A stretch of 64,000 bases of DNA from Comamonadaceae bacterium (GTDB lineage: Bacteria > Pseudomonadota > Gammaproteobacteria > Burkholderiales > Burkholderiaceae_C), in NCBI GenBank assembly GCA_947455145.1, contig CANGME010000005.1, forward strand, positions 177,898 through 241,897, in the 5' to 3' direction. The position numbers were made by a program, and so were the translations under genes. This document shows, piece by piece, positions 43,496 to 52,036 of this stretch. A model generated the notes under the pieces. That model had not been told where the DNA came from and ran no database searches. It saw nothing but the letters and a program-made list of their open reading frames with translations. The stretch's first letter is position 1, and each line of letters starts with the position of its first letter.

Positions 43496-43774
43496 GAACG
43501 TCCTGGTTTTGTACGCCTCGGCACTTGGGGTAAGTGGCTCCGCGGCTGTCCCCCGGCCTGCGGCCTCCTCCTTGATGCCGCTACGCCACTCACCCCAAGC
43601 GCCGAGGCGGCGAACAGGGTGGGAGTTCGACGGTAGAACAACCTCCAGGCTCATCGGATCAGGTCGGTGGCGCGCTCTGCGCAGCGAAATCAAGGAGGAG
43701 GCCGAAGGCCGGGGGACATTCGCGGAGCAGAGTGCGGCGGCGGCCTGATCCCGCGAAGCAGCAGCGAGAAATGA
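43496..43774. repeat. Composite inverted-repeat intergenic element, copy B
   Basis: This copy shows the architecture clearly: TGTCCCCCGGCCTGCGGCC followed by TCCTCCTTGAT in the first half recurs as its near-exact reverse complement (ATCAAGGAGGAGGCCGAAGG then CCGGGGGACA) in the second half, and each half also has its own stem (GGCACTTGGGGTAAGTGGC against GCCACTCACCCCAAGCGCC; GATCAGGTCGG against its partner near 43741). It separates livH from livK. The 372-base interval holds no supported gene. Confidence 0.82.
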
Positions 43775-43845
43775 CTCCACAAAAGCTGCCCGATCCTCAA
43801 CAGAACGCAAGACACCGCTGTTTAACAACATCGAGAAACCCGTCC

Positions 43846-45048
43846 TCAAGCCTTCAAAGGAAACAACGGATCAGCCTCACGGTAATCACGCGGGATGATG
43901 ACCTTGATGTCGTTCTTCAGCACCTGCGTCATCAACGGCTGCGCGCCCATGTTCTGCCCGTTGACGAATTTGGTGGTGCCGTAGGGCATGATGTGATCGG
44001 CAAACGTGCTGCTCTCCAGCGCCTGGATGATGGCGGCACGGTCGGTGGATTTGGCGCGCTCAATCGCATCACCCAACAAGCGCGTGGCCGTGTAGGCCAT
44101 GAACACCTCGTAGCTGAAAAACAGACCCTTGGCTTCGGTGCGTTTTTTGAGGTCGGCAGAGCGTTTGTCCTTGGGGTTGAACCAGTGGTTGCAGTCGATG
44201 ATGCCGTTGGCCGCGTCCGGGAACTCTTTGAGGAACTTGTAGCTTGACGCTGCGCCGCCCAACACCGAGTAAATCGCCTTGGGCGTCACCTTTTGCTGCT
44301 GCATGGTACGCACCAGCAGAGCGTACTCGTTGTAGTAGTTGGCCGGAATCACGATGTCGGGGTTGACCGCCTTCATGCGCAGCACGATGTTGTTGAAGTC
44401 ACGCGTCGGGTTGGCGTGTTTGATGATTTCTTTCACCTCGTAGCCGTAACCCGGCAACTCACGCGCCAGCAAATTGGCCGTGCCCGTGCCGAACAAAGAC
44501 TCTTCATGAACAATCATCACCGTCTTGGCAGGGCGGCCAGCAGCGGTGTTAAGCACGTGCAAATTGGCCACGGCAATTTCCGCGCACTTGCGGTAGCCCG
44601 GCCCGAAGCGGAAGGTGTTTTTCAAACCGCGCTCCACGATCTGGTCGGCCACCCCCACGTCCACCACATGCGGCAGGTTGTACTTGGCGGCGGCTTGCGT
44701 GGTGGCCAAGCAGATGGCCGAGGCAAACGCCCCCACGATGGCCGACACACCGGCCTCATTCATCTTTTCCACCTCGGCCGCACCGGCTTGCGGCTGCGAC
44801 TGCGCGTCACCCAGCAGCGCCTCGATCTTGGCCCCGCCCAGCGACTTGATGCCGCCCGCCTTGTTGATGTCTTCAATCGCCATCTCGGCACCAAAGCGGC
44901 ACTGCTGGCCGGAGTAGGCCAGGGCCCCTGTCACCGGGTGCAGCACCCCCACCTTGATGGTCTTGGGCTGCGCGCCACCCACCAAGGGGAAGGCCAAGCT
45001 GGATGCTGCGACTGCAGAGTGGGATATGAAGTGGCGACGGGTGCTCAT
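43846..45048 (-). CDS. livK: ABC transporter substrate-binding protein, LivK/AmiC-like
   Basis: The 400-aa product has a Tat-like signal (STRRHFI, ending VGGAQ) and the periplasmic binding-protein pattern of the branched-chain/amide family: IKVGVLHPVTGALAYSG, DAQSQPQAGAAE and EALESS-type repeats through the C-lobe. It resembles urea- or amide-binding members as much as LivK. It is separated from livHMGF by a repeat element but faces the same way, so it probably belongs to the same transporter. Confidence 0.88.
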   Translation of the reverse strand: MSTRRHFISHSAVAASSLAFPLVGGAQPKTIKVGVLHPVTGALAYSGQQCRFGAEMAIEDINKAGGIKSLGGAKIEALLGDAQSQPQAGAAEVEKMNEAGVSAIVGAFASAICLATTQAAAKYNLPHVVDVGVADQIVERGLKNTFRFGPGYRKCAEIAVANLHVLNTAAGRPAKTVMIVHEESLFGTGTANLLARELPGYGYEVKEIIKHANPTRDFNNIVLRMKAVNPDIVIPANYYNEYALLVRTMQQQKVTPKAIYSVLGGAASSYKFLKEFPDAANGIIDCNHWFNPKDKRSADLKKRTEAKGLFFSYEVFMAYTATRLLGDAIERAKSTDRAAIIQALESSTFADHIMPYGTTKFVNGQNMGAQPLMTQVLKNDIKVIIPRDYREADPLFPLKA

Positions 45049-45236
45049 GAAAGGCTCCTTCGTGATGAAATAGTGAGTGAAACAGCCAACGAAACTGTGC
45101 GTGAATTGCGGGCGTGTTCCTATGATCCACTATTTTGGCGCGTCCCAAGACCATTCTGGACGCCAAAGCGCCTCGGGTATTCCCTTGGATGATCTAAAGT
45201 CACTCGTTCTAGTCGAATTTATTTTCAAAGGTCCTT

Positions 45237-46244
45237 ATGCCAACACACTCATCCACCCAACCTGCCCTCGCTGCGCGCCGCCTCTTATCGGCTGCGTGTC
45301 TTGGCGGGTGGTTTGCACTGGCAGCACCCCTGTGCGTGGCGCAAACCGACAGCTACCCCAGCCGCCCCATCACCATCGTCATTGGCTACCCACCGGGCGG
45401 CAGCACCGACTTGACGGGTCGCACGATTGCAGCCGACCTGGCCAAGCGCCTGGGCGTGCCTGTGGTGGTGGAAAACGCGGGCGGTGCAGGCGGCACGATA
45501 GGTGCGCAAAAGGTCGCCAACGCCCCGGCGGATGGCTACACCTTGCTCGTGGGGGCCAACAACGAAATCGCCATCAGCCGCTTGGTGTCGGCCAGCGTCA
45601 AATACCAACTCAAAGACTTCACACCCATTGGCCTGATTGCCTCGCAGCCCATGGTGCTGGTGGCGTCCAGCAAGAGTGGGGTTAAAAATATGGCGCAGTT
45701 TTTAAGCACCGTCAAAAAACACCCCGGCCAATTCAGCTACGGCAGCTCCGGCGTGGGCACGGCTCTGCATTTGGCGGGCGAGATGATCAAAGACCAAGGC
45801 GGCTTGTTCATGACGCACATCCCCTACCGGGGCGTGGCGCCACTGGCCAACGACTTGCTGGGCAACAACATCGAGTTTGGCGTGTTTGTGTTGTCCAGCG
45901 CCCTACCGCACATCAAAAGCGGCCGCTTGTTGGCGCTGGGTACGACCGAGTCCAAGCGCGCGGCAGTCACGCCCGACATTCCCGCCCTAGCCGAGTCACC
46001 CCAGCTCAAAGGTTTGCACATCAACAGCTGGTTTGCTTTGATGGCGCCTGCGGGCTTGCCTGAGGGCGTGACCAGCAAACTCAAACGCGCCTTGGCCGAG
46101 TCGCTGCAAGCGCCTGATGTGCGAAAGAAATTAGAAGACTCAGGCTCGGCCATTGCACCTTTGAATGTGGACATGGCCCCATTTTTAGCGACAGAAACGG
46201 CGACCTACCAAAAAATTGTGAACTTCGCGAACATCAAGGAATAG
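45237..46244 (+). CDS. Bug-family (TTT) periplasmic substrate-binding protein
   Basis: The 335-aa product has a signal peptide ending LCVAQ, the Bug blocks YPSRPITIVIGYPPGGSTD, VVVENAGGAGG and ADGYTLLVGA. It diverges from livK across a 188-base gap. It is followed by a degenerate hairpin repeat and an aspartoacylase-family gene. The ligand is probably a carboxylic acid; the identity is unknown. Confidence 0.9.
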   Translation: MPTHSSTQPALAARRLLSAACLGGWFALAAPLCVAQTDSYPSRPITIVIGYPPGGSTDLTGRTIAADLAKRLGVPVVVENAGGAGGTIGAQKVANAPADGYTLLVGANNEIAISRLVSASVKYQLKDFTPIGLIASQPMVLVASSKSGVKNMAQFLSTVKKHPGQFSYGSSGVGTALHLAGEMIKDQGGLFMTHIPYRGVAPLANDLLGNNIEFGVFVLSSALPHIKSGRLLALGTTESKRAAVTPDIPALAESPQLKGLHINSWFALMAPAGLPEGVTSKLKRALAESLQAPDVRKKLEDSGSAIAPLNVDMAPFLATETATYQKIVNFANIKE

Positions 46245-46320
46245 AGCGGCTCGCGACGAACGGCCAGCAAGGCTTGGATTCCCGCCTGCGCGGCGATTGA
46301 CGATTTTTTCAAACTCATTT

Positions 46321-47334
46321 ATGCCCACACTTCATCAAAAATCAACAGCGATACCGCTCACTTTTGAATTGACCTGCCCCGACATTTCCGCTTGGCGGCA
46401 AGGCAATACGGGCACCGAGGGCGTTTGGCATTTCGCATCTGGCCAGCCCGGTCGCCAGGTCGCCATCTGCGCCTTGACGCATGGCAACGAGCTGTGCGGC
46501 GCGTGGGCGCTGTTGGGTTTACTTCAAGCGGGCATTCGGCCTAGCAGCGGCAGCCTCACGCTGATGTTTGGCAACCTTGCTGCGTTTGATCGCTTTGACC
46601 CCCTCAACCACGATGCCTCTCGCTGTGTGGACGAAGACCTCAACCGCCAATGGTCGCCCGAGCGGATGGCGAACGCCACCACGCTAGAGCGCCAACGCGC
46701 TGCGGCGCTTGCGCCCTTTGTCACCCAAGCCGATTGGCTCTTGGATCTGCACTCCATGCACGAACGCGCCGCACCGCTGCTGCTCACCGGCATTCACCCG
46801 CGCAATTTGCAACTTGCCCAACAACTCGCCGCACCCCAGCACATGGTGGTGGATGCAGGCCACCAAGAGGGCGTTCGCATGCGCGACTTTGGCCGCTTTG
46901 ACTGGGCCGATGCGCTGGCACCCGATACACGCTCACTGCTGCTCGAATGCGGCTTTCATGGCGACGTGTCCAGCCGCAGCGTTGCCCAGGACATGTGCGT
47001 GCGCTTTTTGGTGGCCGCAGGCACGCTGAGCGAAGGCTTGGCGGCAACGCAGTTGGCCGATTGGAGAAAAGCCGATGCGCCTGAGCAGTGGGCGCTCAAT
47101 GTCACGCACGCTGTCGTCGCGCAAAGTGAAGGTTTTGGTTTTACCGAAGCCTTCCAAGGCCTGGAGGTGATCGCAAAGGCGGGTACGGTGATCGGCTATC
47201 AAAGCGCGGCGGCGGATCCTGCTGACGCCGTGCGCACGCCTTATGACGATTGTGTTTTGGTGATGCCCTCCGTGCGGCAAGCCAAGGCAGGCGTGACCGT
47301 GGTGCGTTTTGCGACACGGCAATTACTGGGCTAA
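46321..47334 (+). CDS. Succinylglutamate desuccinylase/aspartoacylase-family zinc hydrolase
   Basis: The 337-aa product has the zinc-binding THGNELCG motif near residue 46, a conserved DEDLNRQW block near residue 105, and LDLHSMHE near residue 142 with the third ligand. The family removes acyl groups from N-acyl amino acids in the cytoplasm. I chose the ATG at 46321; an upstream frame to 46297 has no support. It lies beside a Bug transporter gene and may hydrolyse an imported N-acyl amino acid. The C-terminal domain is typical of the family. Confidence 0.85.
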   Translation: MPTLHQKSTAIPLTFELTCPDISAWRQGNTGTEGVWHFASGQPGRQVAICALTHGNELCGAWALLGLLQAGIRPSSGSLTLMFGNLAAFDRFDPLNHDASRCVDEDLNRQWSPERMANATTLERQRAAALAPFVTQADWLLDLHSMHERAAPLLLTGIHPRNLQLAQQLAAPQHMVVDAGHQEGVRMRDFGRFDWADALAPDTRSLLLECGFHGDVSSRSVAQDMCVRFLVAAGTLSEGLAATQLADWRKADAPEQWALNVTHAVVAQSEGFGFTEAFQGLEVIAKAGTVIGYQSAAADPADAVRTPYDDCVLVMPSVRQAKAGVTVVRFATRQLLG

Positions 47335-47355
47335 AAAGTCTATCGCGCTCATAGT

Positions 47356-47361
47356 TATAAT
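47356..47361 (+). promoter_or_regulatory. -10 element (TATAAT) for mazEF
   Basis: TATAAT lies 27 bases before the antitoxin ATG, in an AT-rich imperfect palindrome (ATAGTTATAATATTGTTAT) that would suit autoregulation by an AbrB-type antitoxin. The -35 is not clear. Confidence 0.45.
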
Positions 47362-47388
47362 ATTGTTATTACTTTTTAAGGATTGCCC

Positions 47389-47646
47389 ATGCTGACCGCG
47401 ATGCGCCAAATTGGCAACTCCAAAGGAGTTTTGATCCCTGCGGCTTTTCTGGCGTCGTGCCAGATTAAGGATCAAGTGGATATTCAGTTGCAAGACGGGC
47501 AGATTGTTATCAAGCCGGTTCATCGCACGCTGCGTGAGGGCTGGTTTAGCCAAGCAGCAAGCGTTCAAGCCACCACCCAAGAGCATGCAGAAAACCAAGC
47601 TTGGGCAAATGCGCCGCTGGCTGACGACAGTGAGTGGGTGTGGTAG
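47389..47646 (+). CDS. mazE: MazE/AbrB-type antitoxin
   Basis: The 85-aa product has an N-terminal AbrB/SpoVT DNA-binding fold (MRQIGNSKGVLIPAAFL) and an acidic, disordered C-terminal tail ending DSEWVW that would bind the toxin. The ATG at 47389 gives the usual start MLTAMRQIG. Its stop overlaps the toxin's GTG by one base, the usual coupling in MazEF pairs. Confidence 0.88.
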   Translation: MLTAMRQIGNSKGVLIPAAFLASCQIKDQVDIQLQDGQIVIKPVHRTLREGWFSQAASVQATTQEHAENQAWANAPLADDSEWVW

Positions 47647-47960
47647 TGCGCACCGTGCTGCGCGCAGAGGTCTATTGGGTCAATCTGGACCCCACCGTTG
47701 GCACCGAAATTCAAAAAACTCGCCCGGCTTTGGTTGTGTCACCCAACGACATGAATGCGGCACTGCCCCGGGTGATCATTGCCCCCATCACCAGCGCCGG
47801 GCAAGCCTTGGGCTGTCGCCCTGAAGTCACTTTTCAAAAAAAATCTGCCCGAATTTTGCTGGATCAACTGCGCTGCGTTGACAAGACCCGACTGGGTAAA
47901 AAGATGGGCAAGATTGACGAGAAGTTTTGGCATCCGGTGATGCTGGAGATGCTGGCCTGA
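47646..47960 (+). CDS. mazF: MazF/PemK-type mRNA interferase toxin
   Basis: The 104-aa product is a MazF fold: RAEVYWVNLDPTVG, KTRPALVVSPN with the conserved Arg and the Ser/Asn block, and IIAPITSAG. It would cleave mRNA at a short motif. The GTG at 47646 overlaps the antitoxin stop; an upstream GTG at 47634 is less likely. The pair looks complete. Confidence 0.9.
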   Translation: MRTVLRAEVYWVNLDPTVGTEIQKTRPALVVSPNDMNAALPRVIIAPITSAGQALGCRPEVTFQKKSARILLDQLRCVDKTRLGKKMGKIDEKFWHPVMLEMLA

Positions 47961-48128
47961 GCAAGCATCAAAACAAAACCCCAGCAGCTCTTTGGCTTGC
48001 CAAACTTCTTGCATCACTGGGTCGGATATGTTTCATTTCAGGCTCTCCAAAATTTCTTCAGAGGTAGCAATCACAGGCTGCGCTGCACTGCACTTTTAGC
48101 CCAATTGAATGGAACGTCCGCATTCGCA
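47961..48128. other. Intergenic, no feature recognised
   Basis: No gene is visible between mazF and the DUF2442 remnant. Confidence 0.5.
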
Positions 48129-48417
48129 TCAATGACTGGAAGCCAAGACCCTCAAGCCTGCGGCCACCGTGTCTGGCCCTAAGTCCTGCCCTTCGGGCCA
48201 GCCAATACCTGCAAAGAAAATACCGACTCTGTCAAAGTACGCGGGGGCCTACAGGGCAGCAAAAAAAACGGATCGCATGAACGGTTTGATCTTTTGCGGT
48301 GGCAGGCCACGTACAGCCAGACTCCAATCAGCCCTGACTTCTTCCCGATGTATCTCCAACCAAGCCTGCACAAGTTTCATTTTATTGCGAGGCAATTCAC
48401 CCTCCAATACGCTGATT
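48129..48417 (-). pseudogene. Fused remnants of a DUF4160 and a DUF2442 gene
   Basis: Reading the minus strand from 48417, the first part (LEGELPRNKMKLVQAW, then HREEVRADWSLAV and KIKPF) is the C-terminal third of a DUF4160 protein. After an in-frame TAG at 48249-48251 the same frame continues as the C-terminal end of a DUF2442 protein (GIGWPEGQDLGPDTV, stop at 48129). These two families are commonly adjacent, so a deletion has fused their ends. The DUF4160 N-terminus is missing exactly where the foreign-looking patch begins. Confidence 0.72.
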
Positions 48418-48420
48418 ATT

Positions 48421-49494
48421 CCCACCGTCGAGCTCTCGTACGGCACACTCGGTGGCCAACCCGTCGCTCAGGCCATCCTCTCCGACGGCAGGCTGTGGGG
48501 ACGCATCCTCACGAGTACCGGGGTCAATCTCGGGGGTGGAGGCATGGTCGCCGGGGTACGTAGGACGAGCGTGAGTGTCGCGAGGACACCAGCGATGCAG
48601 GCCTACACGATCAGCATCATCGACTCCCAATCGCCTGGGGGGACTGCTGCGACTATCACCAATACCAATGGAGCAAATCCAAACACGATCTCAGTATCGA
48701 GCGGCACGCTCCTCACCTATACCAGTGGATCGACTGTGATACCCACCCCGATTCACAAAACCAAAACCGAATTCCTCACAGCAGTCACGGATGCAACATG
48801 GATCCGCACCAATACCCTCACCGATATCGATCACCTCGTCGATCTCTCCGGCAGTGTCGATCTGATCGCCACGACACATACGCGTGTGATGGATGAGATC
48901 GCAGCGACTGTCCCACGGCTCGTGGATACTGCGGCACTGGGCTCGCTCTGTGCGAGTACTGCTGTAGTATCGCAATGAACTACTTCAGATATTTATCCAA
49001 ACACAACCAAAACATACTGGCCATCACTCGTCGGGCGACCGGATGAGTGTCAACCGATCAATCAGATAGCATTCGCGAGCTATACTGGTACTACTGAAAA
49101 TACAAAACTCTATCTCTCGGGAATAGTGCTGTCAGATATCAGTAACAACAAGAGCACTTATACAACTGATTGACAAAACGTAGCAGGAATGCAATATATC
49201 TCGTACGTACTTCCAGATTATTCCATATTGAAGGGAAAGGCGATTACGATAGAGTTGGATAGTTTGCCTACCAACAATAAAAATACGGTTTTATCACTTG
49301 CATCAAATGTAGGTGTTCTGTTCATTAACTGAAACTTATATCCGATTTGAGTATCCGCAACTCTTGCAGGGAAAATAATCACGATAACTATTCCATCCAC
49401 AGCGATAATCACTAAGTTCATTATATGAAATAATGACGATCGTTCAGTCCCTATTAATGTAGCAATAAAGAAAGTTAATATTATTTATAATTAA
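48421..49494 (+). CDS. Unidentified ORF open only if UGA is sense (candidate code-25 gene), 5'-truncated
   Basis: In this frame about 358 codons run from the junction at ~48421 to a TAA at 49492. They are interrupted only by TGA, five times: 48976, 49171, 49330, 49348 and 49426. The other two forward frames hit TAG or TAA in the AT-rich half. Read with TGA as Gly the flanks make normal protein (FINGNLYPIGVSATLAG; TTDGQNVAGM), and TGG still encodes Trp (TYWPSLV). UGA as Gly is the code of Absconditabacteria/Gracilibacteria. Codon use (CTC, ATC, GAT, AGG) is unlike the host, and base composition turns AT-rich after about 48980. No family recognised; no real start codon at the junction. Confidence 0.6.
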
Positions 49495-49526
49495 AAAAAT
49501 CGGACGATATATCGTCCGATTTTTTT
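49493..49526. terminator. Bidirectional palindromic terminator
   Basis: A 34-base perfect palindrome: seven A, TCGGACGAT, an AT centre, the reverse complement and seven T. It works in both directions between the convergent genes, whose stop codons (TAA at 49492 and TAA of the minus-strand gene at 49527) sit on its two edges. Confidence 0.85.
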
Positions 49527-51255
49527 AACCCACAAAGCATGTCCCATCTGGGAGGATGAATCCTGCACATGGAGCAGGCGGTGGTACCACCACTGGCGCC
49601 GCGACGACGGTCACAGAGACGATATTGGGATTGGTCACTGCGGTGTAGAGGCCGGTGGTTTTGTTCAGTGTGCTGGCTCGGGTACGGACAGCGTAGGTGC
49701 CGACCGTGAGCCCGGTGAAGGTAGTGCTCAGTGCCTGCACCTGCTGGAGTACGACGGTGCCACTGCCGTCGAGGAGCTCCAGGGTGGTCGATCCGGCCTG
49801 GATGCCATCGGGGTCGGTGATGCCGGCACTGACCACCAAGAGACGGCTGCCACTGGTGCCGTCAATCTGCGTGACAGTGGGTGCGGTGTAGGTGGTGGGC
49901 GTGTCGCGGGGTGCGGTGACGGTGCTGACGGCGGTGGTAGTGCTCAGGGGTGGGGTGCCGCTATCTGTGGCGATGTAGGTGATGGCTCCGGTGCCGGCTG
50001 GGATGAGCGTATTCCAGCTCAGGACTCGGCTCACTGGATCAAAACTGAATCCTGCGGGCAGGATGCCGGTCGAGTAGGCGATGGTGTCGCCATTGGCATC
50101 GGTCGCTACGGGGAGAGTCACTGATCCTGCGGTGCCCTCGACGAGTGCGAGGGGTGCGATCACGGGGAAGACGGGGGCGGTATTGGGCTCTGCCATGGTG
50201 CTCACCGCCCATGCCTCGGTGCGGCCACCAGCGGTGACGTTGCCGGTGACGGTGCTCGCGTAGGCGCCAGAGGCGGCCATGCGGAGTTGGACGACTTGAC
50301 CTGCGCTGACGGTGATGGGAGCGGTGGCGTAGGTGAGCCCACCGTCGATGCTGTAGGAGACGCCACCGGTCACGGTGAGTGGGACGGCGACGTTGATGCC
50401 CGCGATGGTGATGGTTTTGTTCTGGACGCTGCCGCGAGCGACGCCAGTGGTCTGCCCCAGGTTCCAGGCGGTGGGTATCGCACTCATGAGTGTGGTGGTG
50501 ACGAAGGTGCTGGATACCCCGGCGATGGCCAGGGTGGTGGTGGTCTGTGTGCCGCCGGTGACGCCGGTGCGGTGGCGTAGCTGGATTTTGCTTCCATTTT
50601 GTACGGTGACGGGGGTGCCCATGGATATCCAGGTGGCGCCACTGTCGAGGGATATCTGGCTGGTGGCGTCACCCGTGATGACGGCGGCTACGGGTGTGGC
50701 GGGGCTGAGGCCTGTGACGGTGATCTCGTTGGAGGTGATGGTGGTGGATGTAGCGACGCCGGATTGGGGCGAGAGGCTGTAGGCGTCGGGGGTGGTGTCG
50801 AGGGTGTTGATGCCCGCGATGTTGACGGTGACTACACGCGTGGTGACGCCGTCGGTGACGGTGAGGGTGGCTGTGTCAGTGCCTTGTTTGTCGGCCTTGG
50901 GCTGGTAGGAGAGGACGTCGCCTGCGAGGGTGAGGGTGCCGCTACTGCCCTGGGTCTGGATGGCGATGCTGAGGCCGGGGAGCCGGGCCTGATCGGCGGT
51001 GGTGAGCATAGACCGCAGGGTGTCTCGCCAGTTGAGGCTGACGGTCTCTTTGACGGGGCCGGGGATGCTGATGACGCTGTTGGCTGCGAAGAGCTCGTCG
51101 AGGGTGCGAGCAGCTGGGGCGGCGGTGAGGGGGGAGGAGCTGCCGCCACCGCAGGCGGTGAGAGCGGAGGAGACTGCGGTGGCCAGTACGCTTAGTGAGA
51201 AGTTACGACGTGTAACGTGGGGGGGGGGGGGGCACTGAAAAACTAAATTTGTCAT
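49525..51255 (-). CDS. Lipoprotein-like secreted protein with Ig-like repeats, start preceded by a 14-C tract
   Basis: The 576-aa reading has an RR-containing lipoprotein-type signal (TRRNFSLSVLATAVSS, lipobox LTAC, then GGGSSS), two related ~95-residue beta domains (SGVATSTTITSNEITVTGL and TGVARGSVQNKTITIAGI), a cadherin/He_PIG-like domain (NTAPVFPVIAPL to LSTTTAV) and a short Pro-rich Cys-containing tail. It is probably surface-anchored. The coding strand has 14 C in a row after codon 8 (51219-51232), so a one-base slip would switch the frame. No Shine-Dalgarno is visible before the ATG. The gene shares a terminator with the recoded ORF, so both may be of foreign origin. Confidence 0.7.
   Translation of the reverse strand: MTNLVFQCPPPPHVTRRNFSLSVLATAVSSALTACGGGSSSPLTAAPAARTLDELFAANSVISIPGPVKETVSLNWRDTLRSMLTTADQARLPGLSIAIQTQGSSGTLTLAGDVLSYQPKADKQGTDTATLTVTDGVTTRVVTVNIAGINTLDTTPDAYSLSPQSGVATSTTITSNEITVTGLSPATPVAAVITGDATSQISLDSGATWISMGTPVTVQNGSKIQLRHRTGVTGGTQTTTTLAIAGVSSTFVTTTLMSAIPTAWNLGQTTGVARGSVQNKTITIAGINVAVPLTVTGGVSYSIDGGLTYATAPITVSAGQVVQLRMAASGAYASTVTGNVTAGGRTEAWAVSTMAEPNTAPVFPVIAPLALVEGTAGSVTLPVATDANGDTIAYSTGILPAGFSFDPVSRVLSWNTLIPAGTGAITYIATDSGTPPLSTTTAVSTVTAPRDTPTTYTAPTVTQIDGTSGSRLLVVSAGITDPDGIQAGSTTLELLDGSGTVVLQQVQALSTTFTGLTVGTYAVRTRASTLNKTTGLYTAVTNPNIVSVTVVAAPVVVPPPAPCAGFILPDGTCFVG
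51219..51232. repeat. Homopolymeric G14 tract (C14 on the coding strand)
   Basis: Fourteen G in a row within the first 12 codons of the lipoprotein gene. Tracts of this length slip during replication and typically cause phase variation; they are also prone to sequencing error. Confidence 0.85.
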
Positions 51256-51754
51256 GATTTGTAGATTTAAAAATGGCCTGAAAACCCGTCACCGTGCGTG
51301 GTACCGAACCACTGAACTTCAGCCAACGCCACTCCGGCATGAAGCCATGCCGGTTTTGACGCCTCCGCGGGTATTCTAGACGGGGCGGGAAACGAGCCGG
51401 TGCACGAGCCGGTGCCATTGCCTGCACCAGAGTTTGTATACCGCAACCACCACAGAGGTGCGCATCCTGTACAAGGAGCGGTATCAGCACTCACGGAACA
51501 TTCTCCCTGGGGTTTGTTTGACCTTGACGGTTCAGTTCGCTTATTTTGTGGACTACATTCACAGGCAAGCCAGACCAGCTTCAAAACGACCCGTGCGTTT
51601 CAAACTCATCGCCACGGCTGCCTATGAGCGGCGCAAGTTGCAGGTGGGACGCTAAAAAACGTTGCAATCGAGCCGTTGATGGTGATTGTGCTTGCCACCG
51701 GCATCACAAGCTTTTTACGGCCGTGCCCTTCATTGCTGACCGACGCGCTTACGC
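51256..51754. other. Intergenic region, no gene recognised
   Basis: About 500 bases without a supported gene. A small hairpin CCGGCATG-AAGC-CATGCCGG at 51334-51353 followed by TTTT may be a terminator. Short ORFs (for example 51434-51655 on the plus strand) have no recognisable family. The right-hand edge of the foreign-looking patch probably lies in the first part of this interval. Confidence 0.5.
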
Positions 51755-52036
51755 TCAATGCTCCAGCCGTTTCAAATCACGGTAGAAATTTTCGTGCGCG
51801 CCGACTGTCAAAAGTTTGATTCGATCTACGTCAAGAATGCGATAAGAGAGAAGACACAACTGATTGGTCATGCGAAATTTATAAACACGAATTCCCGCAA
51901 GATCACCCACTTTTTCTTCACCAATTCCTGAATCAGCAGCCACAGCTTCCACAGCAGCATCCAGATCATTTTTTTGCAGACGGTGCAGCTTCTTTGCCGC
52001 CCTATCAAACGTCGGTGTAACCAGGATTCGCATCAA
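51755..52036 (-). CDS. RelE/ParE-family toxin
   Basis: The 93-aa product has the RelE fold pattern: an N-terminal MRILVTPTFDRAAKKL helix, GIRVYKFRMTNQLCLLSYRI and a C-terminal LLTVGAHENFYRDLKR. It should be an mRNA interferase or gyrase-directed toxin of a type II system. It overlaps the upstream antitoxin gene by four bases. Confidence 0.83.
   Translation of the reverse strand: MMRILVTPTFDRAAKKLHRLQKNDLDAAVEAVAADSGIGEEKVGDLAGIRVYKFRMTNQLCLLSYRILDVDRIKLLTVGAHENFYRDLKRLEH

Noticed and set aside
43474..43641. N-terminal extension of LivH
   Set aside because: It would translate repeat copy B; the canonical N-terminus starts at 43473.
48169..48420. An ATG at 48169 as the start of the UGA-containing ORF
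   Set aside because: The first ~84 codons run antisense through the DUF4160/DUF2442 remnant and differ in codon use from the rest.
48976..48978. Selenocysteine or single stop-codon readthrough at the first TGA
   Set aside because: Four more TGA follow in the same frame, no SECIS-like hairpin is visible, and the residues do not suggest a selenoprotein.
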